This document shows, in pieces, positions 43,153 through 45,810 of a stretch of 45,810 nt of DNA. The stretch spans positions 1 to 45,810 of the forward strand of contig CALCBD010000002.1 of the NCBI GenBank assembly GCA_937897985.1, written 5' to 3'. This DNA comes from an uncultured Paludibacter sp. (lineage in GTDB: Bacteria > Bacteroidota > Bacteroidia > Bacteroidales > Paludibacteraceae). Each line of letters begins with the position of its first letter. Within the stretch, counting starts at the first letter, position 1. The notes beneath the pieces were generated by a model that was not told the DNA's origin, ran no database searches, and was given only the letters and a program-made list of their open reading frames with translations. Position numbers and translations under genes: made by a program.

Positions 43153-44034
43153 ATGAATATTTTAATTGCCGGAGGAACCGGATTTATAGGTTCATACCTG
43201 AAAACCGGATTTGAAAAGTCGGGCGACAGGGTGAGTATCGTTTCCAGAGGCGAAAATAGTATTTCCTGGCAAAAAGAAGCATTAATCAATGCTTTGGAAC
43301 AGGCAGATGTATTGATTAATCTGGCAGGAAAAAACATCAATTGCCGGCACAATCAGGCAAATAAAATGAATATTCTGAATTCGAGAATTGATACAACGCT
43401 CCTGCTTGGTGAAGCCATCAGAAATTGTAAAAATCCACCAAAATTATGGATAAATGCCAGTGCTTCTGCTATTTATGAACCAAACGAAAATAATGCATCA
43501 ACCGAAAGTTCCGCTGTATATGGCACCGGATTTTTATCGGATGTAGTACGACAGTGGGAAAAAGTATTTTTTGATTTTAAATTACCTTCTACCAGGCAGG
43601 TAACCTTAAGAACATCAGTAGTTTTGGGTAGACGCTCGGGTGCATTCCCTTCATTGCTGAACATTACACGATTCGGATTAGGAGGAAAAGCGGGCAACGG
43701 ACGGCAAATTTTCAGCTGGATTCATATTGAAGATTACTACAGAATCGTAAAGTTTATAATTCAGAATTCAGCTCTGTCAGGTCCGGTAAATTGTACTTCA
43801 CCTTCACCGGTAACTAATGCTGAACTAATGAAAACAATGCGCAGACATACAGGGATGCCTGTAGGTTTACCTGCCCCGGTTTTTGCAGTTAAGATAGGTG
43901 CAAAACTGATTGGGACAGAATCTGATTTGTTACTCGAAAGTTCAAATCTCTACCCCGAAGTTTTAGTAAATTCCGGCTTCAGATTTAAATTTTCTACTGT
44001 CGGCGATGCCATCGACGACCTGATAAAAAGATGA
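43153..44034 (+). CDS. TIGR01777-family NAD(P)-dependent epimerase
   Basis: A 293-residue protein of the extended short-chain dehydrogenase type (YfcH/SDR39U1 group). The Rossmann glycine motif is at 7-13 (AGGTGFIG); VLINLAGKNINCR and WINASASAIY are group signatures, and GLGGKAGNGRQIFSWIHIED with the ensuing DYYRIVKFII the C-terminal hallmark. The typical YxxxK is not obvious, as in many of this family. The role is unknown. It precedes mtgA by 56 bases, same strand. Confidence 0.92.
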   Translation: MNILIAGGTGFIGSYLKTGFEKSGDRVSIVSRGENSISWQKEALINALEQADVLINLAGKNINCRHNQANKMNILNSRIDTTLLLGEAIRNCKNPPKLWINASASAIYEPNENNASTESSAVYGTGFLSDVVRQWEKVFFDFKLPSTRQVTLRTSVVLGRRSGAFPSLLNITRFGLGGKAGNGRQIFSWIHIEDYYRIVKFIIQNSALSGPVNCTSPSPVTNAELMKTMRRHTGMPVGLPAPVFAVKIGAKLIGTESDLLLESSNLYPEVLVNSGFRFKFSTVGDAIDDLIKR

Positions 44035-44090
44035 TTTATGTATTTGAAGATTAATAATGTTCAGTTATATTTTATACAAATCCACTTCAA

Positions 44091-44846
44091 ATGAAAGCTG
44101 CAGGTAAAAAAAGAACTTTCATGAAACGCTTTTGGCGATTGCTTCGGAATCTGCTTTTAATTTTCTTTATTTCCAGTATCGGCTGGGTATTGCTTGCCCG
44201 TTTTCTGCCTGTATATTTTACTCCGCTAATGTTGATCAGGAGTGTCGAATCAGTATTTGCAGGCGAATTACCCCGCAATTCAAAAACATGGACACCTATC
44301 GGAAATATTTCGCCCAATATGATACAGGCGGTGGTTTCATCCGAGGATAATAAGTTTCTGAAACATCACGGATTTTCAATCAATGACATTGAAAAAGCCA
44401 TCAAACACAATAAAAAAGGTAAACGTATCAGGGGCGGAAGTACAATTTCGCAACAAACAGCTAAAAATGTATTTTTGTGGCCTCACCGTTCCTACTTTCG
44501 TAAAGGACTTGAAGCTTATTTCACTGTACTTATTGAATTCATTTGGCCAAAAAAACGCATTATGGAGGTCTATCTCAATGTAATCGAAACCGGTAAAGGG
44601 ATTTATGGCGTACAAGCTGCAGCCGAAGAATACTTTGGTACAGACGCTTCGAAGCTCACTAAATCACAATCAGCACTTATTGCAGCCTGCTTGCCGAATC
44701 CCCGGAAATATAATCCCCGTAATCCTTCAGCTTATATTCAGAAAAGAAGAGCAAAAATTGAAAATATAATGTCTAAAATCGGACCGGTCAATTTTGATTT
44801 AAAGAAAACAGATAAAAGAAAATCATATAAAACAAAAAAAAGATGA
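44091..44846 (+). CDS. mtgA: monofunctional peptidoglycan glycosyltransferase
   Basis: A 251-residue inner-membrane enzyme that polymerises lipid II into glycan strands. One N-terminal transmembrane helix (about 18-38), then a GT51 domain: catalytic Glu85 in VVSSEDNKFLKHHG, then RIRGGSTISQQTAKNVFLWP, KKRIMEVYLNVIETGKGIYG and VQAAAEEYF with the later QSALIAACLPNP. The tail is basic. Its stop overlaps the start of lipB (ATGA, 44843-44846), so the two are translationally coupled. Confidence 0.95.
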   Translation: MKAAGKKRTFMKRFWRLLRNLLLIFFISSIGWVLLARFLPVYFTPLMLIRSVESVFAGELPRNSKTWTPIGNISPNMIQAVVSSEDNKFLKHHGFSINDIEKAIKHNKKGKRIRGGSTISQQTAKNVFLWPHRSYFRKGLEAYFTVLIEFIWPKKRIMEVYLNVIETGKGIYGVQAAAEEYFGTDASKLTKSQSALIAACLPNPRKYNPRNPSAYIQKRRAKIENIMSKIGPVNFDLKKTDKRKSYKTKKR

Positions 44847-45535
44847 ATAGCGAAATTATTTTTGAGGACTGGGGTTTAATTGACTACAATGAAGCCTGGG
44901 AACGGCAAGAGAAGTTGTTTAATGAAACTATCAATCTGAAAATTAATAATAAAACCACTCAGAATACACTCGTTTTTTGCGAACATCCTCACGTTTATAC
45001 TTTAGGAAAAAGCGGAGATGAACACAATATGCTGCTCGATATGATTCAGTTAGTTGCTAAGGATGCAATTTTTGTAAAGACCAACCGTGGCGGAGATATT
45101 ACTTATCACGGACCCGGACAATTGGTAGGTTATCCGATTTTCGATCTGGCAAATTTCGAAATGGGATTAAAACAATATATATATAATATCGAACAGGCAA
45201 TTATCAATGTGCTTGTGGACTATCATATCAGTGCCACACGACTGGACGGAGCCACCGGAGTATGGCTGGACGTTGACAGACCGGATTGCAGAAAAATCTG
45301 CGCCATTGGAGTTCGTAGTTCGAGATATGTTACAATGCATGGCTTCGCACTCAACGTAAATACCATGCTGGAATACTTCAATTATATCAATCCTTGTGGC
45401 TTTATCGACAAAGGTGTCACCTCAATTGAAAAGGAAACCGGACGAATGATTGATATGTCAGAATTAAAAGACCGACTGAAAACCGCTATCTTTTTACAAT
45501 TTCAGGACAAAAAATCAGGAAATACAAAAAAATAG
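44843..45535 (+). CDS. lipB: octanoyltransferase LipB
   Basis: A 230-residue cytosolic enzyme that moves octanoyl from acyl carrier protein to lipoyl domains of 2-oxoacid dehydrogenases and the glycine cleavage H protein. The substrate motif is RGGDITYHGPGQLVGYPIFD (82-101); catalytic Lys151 is in RKICAIGV and Cys185 in NPCGF. The N-terminal CEHPHVYTLGKSG is also typical. The start codon overlaps the mtgA stop by four bases. The spaced pair MtgA-LipB has no evident shared function. Confidence 0.96.
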   Translation: MNSEIIFEDWGLIDYNEAWERQEKLFNETINLKINNKTTQNTLVFCEHPHVYTLGKSGDEHNMLLDMIQLVAKDAIFVKTNRGGDITYHGPGQLVGYPIFDLANFEMGLKQYIYNIEQAIINVLVDYHISATRLDGATGVWLDVDRPDCRKICAIGVRSSRYVTMHGFALNVNTMLEYFNYINPCGFIDKGVTSIEKETGRMIDMSELKDRLKTAIFLQFQDKKSGNTKK

Positions 45536-45769
45536 CAGAATAAATCCACCATTTTTTTTCAAATATCTGAAATGACATACATAAGATAATTGTCATTTTT
45601 TGCATATTCCTTTTGCTTTTTTACAGTTTTTAAATTCAAATACTATTTAAAAAAATAATTGTTGAACATGAAATGAATTTTTTTTAATTTTTTTTCATGA
45701 CTTAAACTAATTTTATTCAGATAGTTGAACTGATTTTATGTTTTACAGCATAAATTTTTGCAAAAAACA

Positions 45770-45801
45770 TTTGGAGCATAAATAAAAAAGGAGTACTTTT
45801 G
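45770..45801 (+). promoter_or_regulatory. near-consensus Bacteroidota promoter at window edge
   Basis: TTTG (45770-45773), 20 bases, then TACTTTTG (45794-45801). The transcript would begin about at the last bases of the window, so its gene is not visible. The rest of 45536-45769 is AT-rich and holds no gene I can support. Confidence 0.65.
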
Positions 45802-45810
45802 CACCCGCTT

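Overview
The window is chromosomal DNA of a Bacteroidota bacterium, probably order Bacteroidales or a close relative (rank below phylum is inference). Evidence: many promoters of the Bacteroidota type (-7 TAnnTTTG, sometimes with a -33 TTG/TTTG), two proteins ending in type IX secretion sorting domains, a TonB-dependent receptor with a carboxypeptidase-like N-terminal domain, families typical of this phylum (DUF6266, DUF4876, DUF6850, S46 peptidase, GH97), and a type II-C CRISPR locus with 47-bp repeats and ~30-bp spacers.

Region 1 (1-5800) is the accessory part. After a DUF6266 gene and a strong terminator comes a promoter and leader-like stretch, then a CRISPR array of 10 repeats and 9 spacers (1254-1990) read on the plus strand. 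On the minus strand follow cas2, cas1, a REP-associated tyrosine transposase (RAYT), an HU-like protein, and a cas9 reduced to a stub: the RuvC-I start joined to the C-terminal end, with about 90 percent of the gene missing and a later one-base frameshift. A complete-looking tracrRNA gene (5714-5785, plus strand) with its own promoter survives directly upstream of the stub. Six copies of a palindrome (AACTTTTCCAAAGTT ... AACTTTGGAAAAGTT) are scattered through the locus, between genes and once in frame inside the RAYT gene. The locus therefore keeps its guide RNAs and adaptation genes but has lost its effector, while a REP/RAYT element has colonised it. This is the most unusual part of the window.

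Region 2 (6095-17688): a nitroreductase, then a six-gene minus-strand operon read from 17688 down: TonB-dependent receptor, DUF4876 lipoprotein, DUF6850 outer-membrane protein, secreted zinc metalloprotease, S46 dipeptidyl peptidase with a DPP11-like specificity residue, and a small exported FMN-binding protein. It looks like an envelope system coupling uptake and proteolysis. Region 3 (17772-27666): two T9SS-secreted proteins, one of 1537 residues with beta-helix repeats, and a divergent alpha-2-macroglobulin MG2/TonB-plug protein.

Region 4 (27797-33484): a GntR(YtrA-like)-ABC transporter operon with a visible palindromic operator, mazG, and sufS-sufE. Region 5 (33595-41270): a ModF-like ABC ATPase, an unidentified lipoprotein, a polysaccharide deacetylase lipoprotein, a serine hydrolase, a pyridoxamine-phosphate-oxidase-like flavoprotein and a SusB-type GH97 alpha-glucosidase. 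Region 6 (41531-45535) holds plus-strand housekeeping genes: a pseudouridine synthase with a repetitive disordered N-terminus, a TIGR01777 epimerase, mtgA and lipB. The window ends in a near-consensus promoter for a transcript that lies outside it. No rRNA or tRNA gene was seen.
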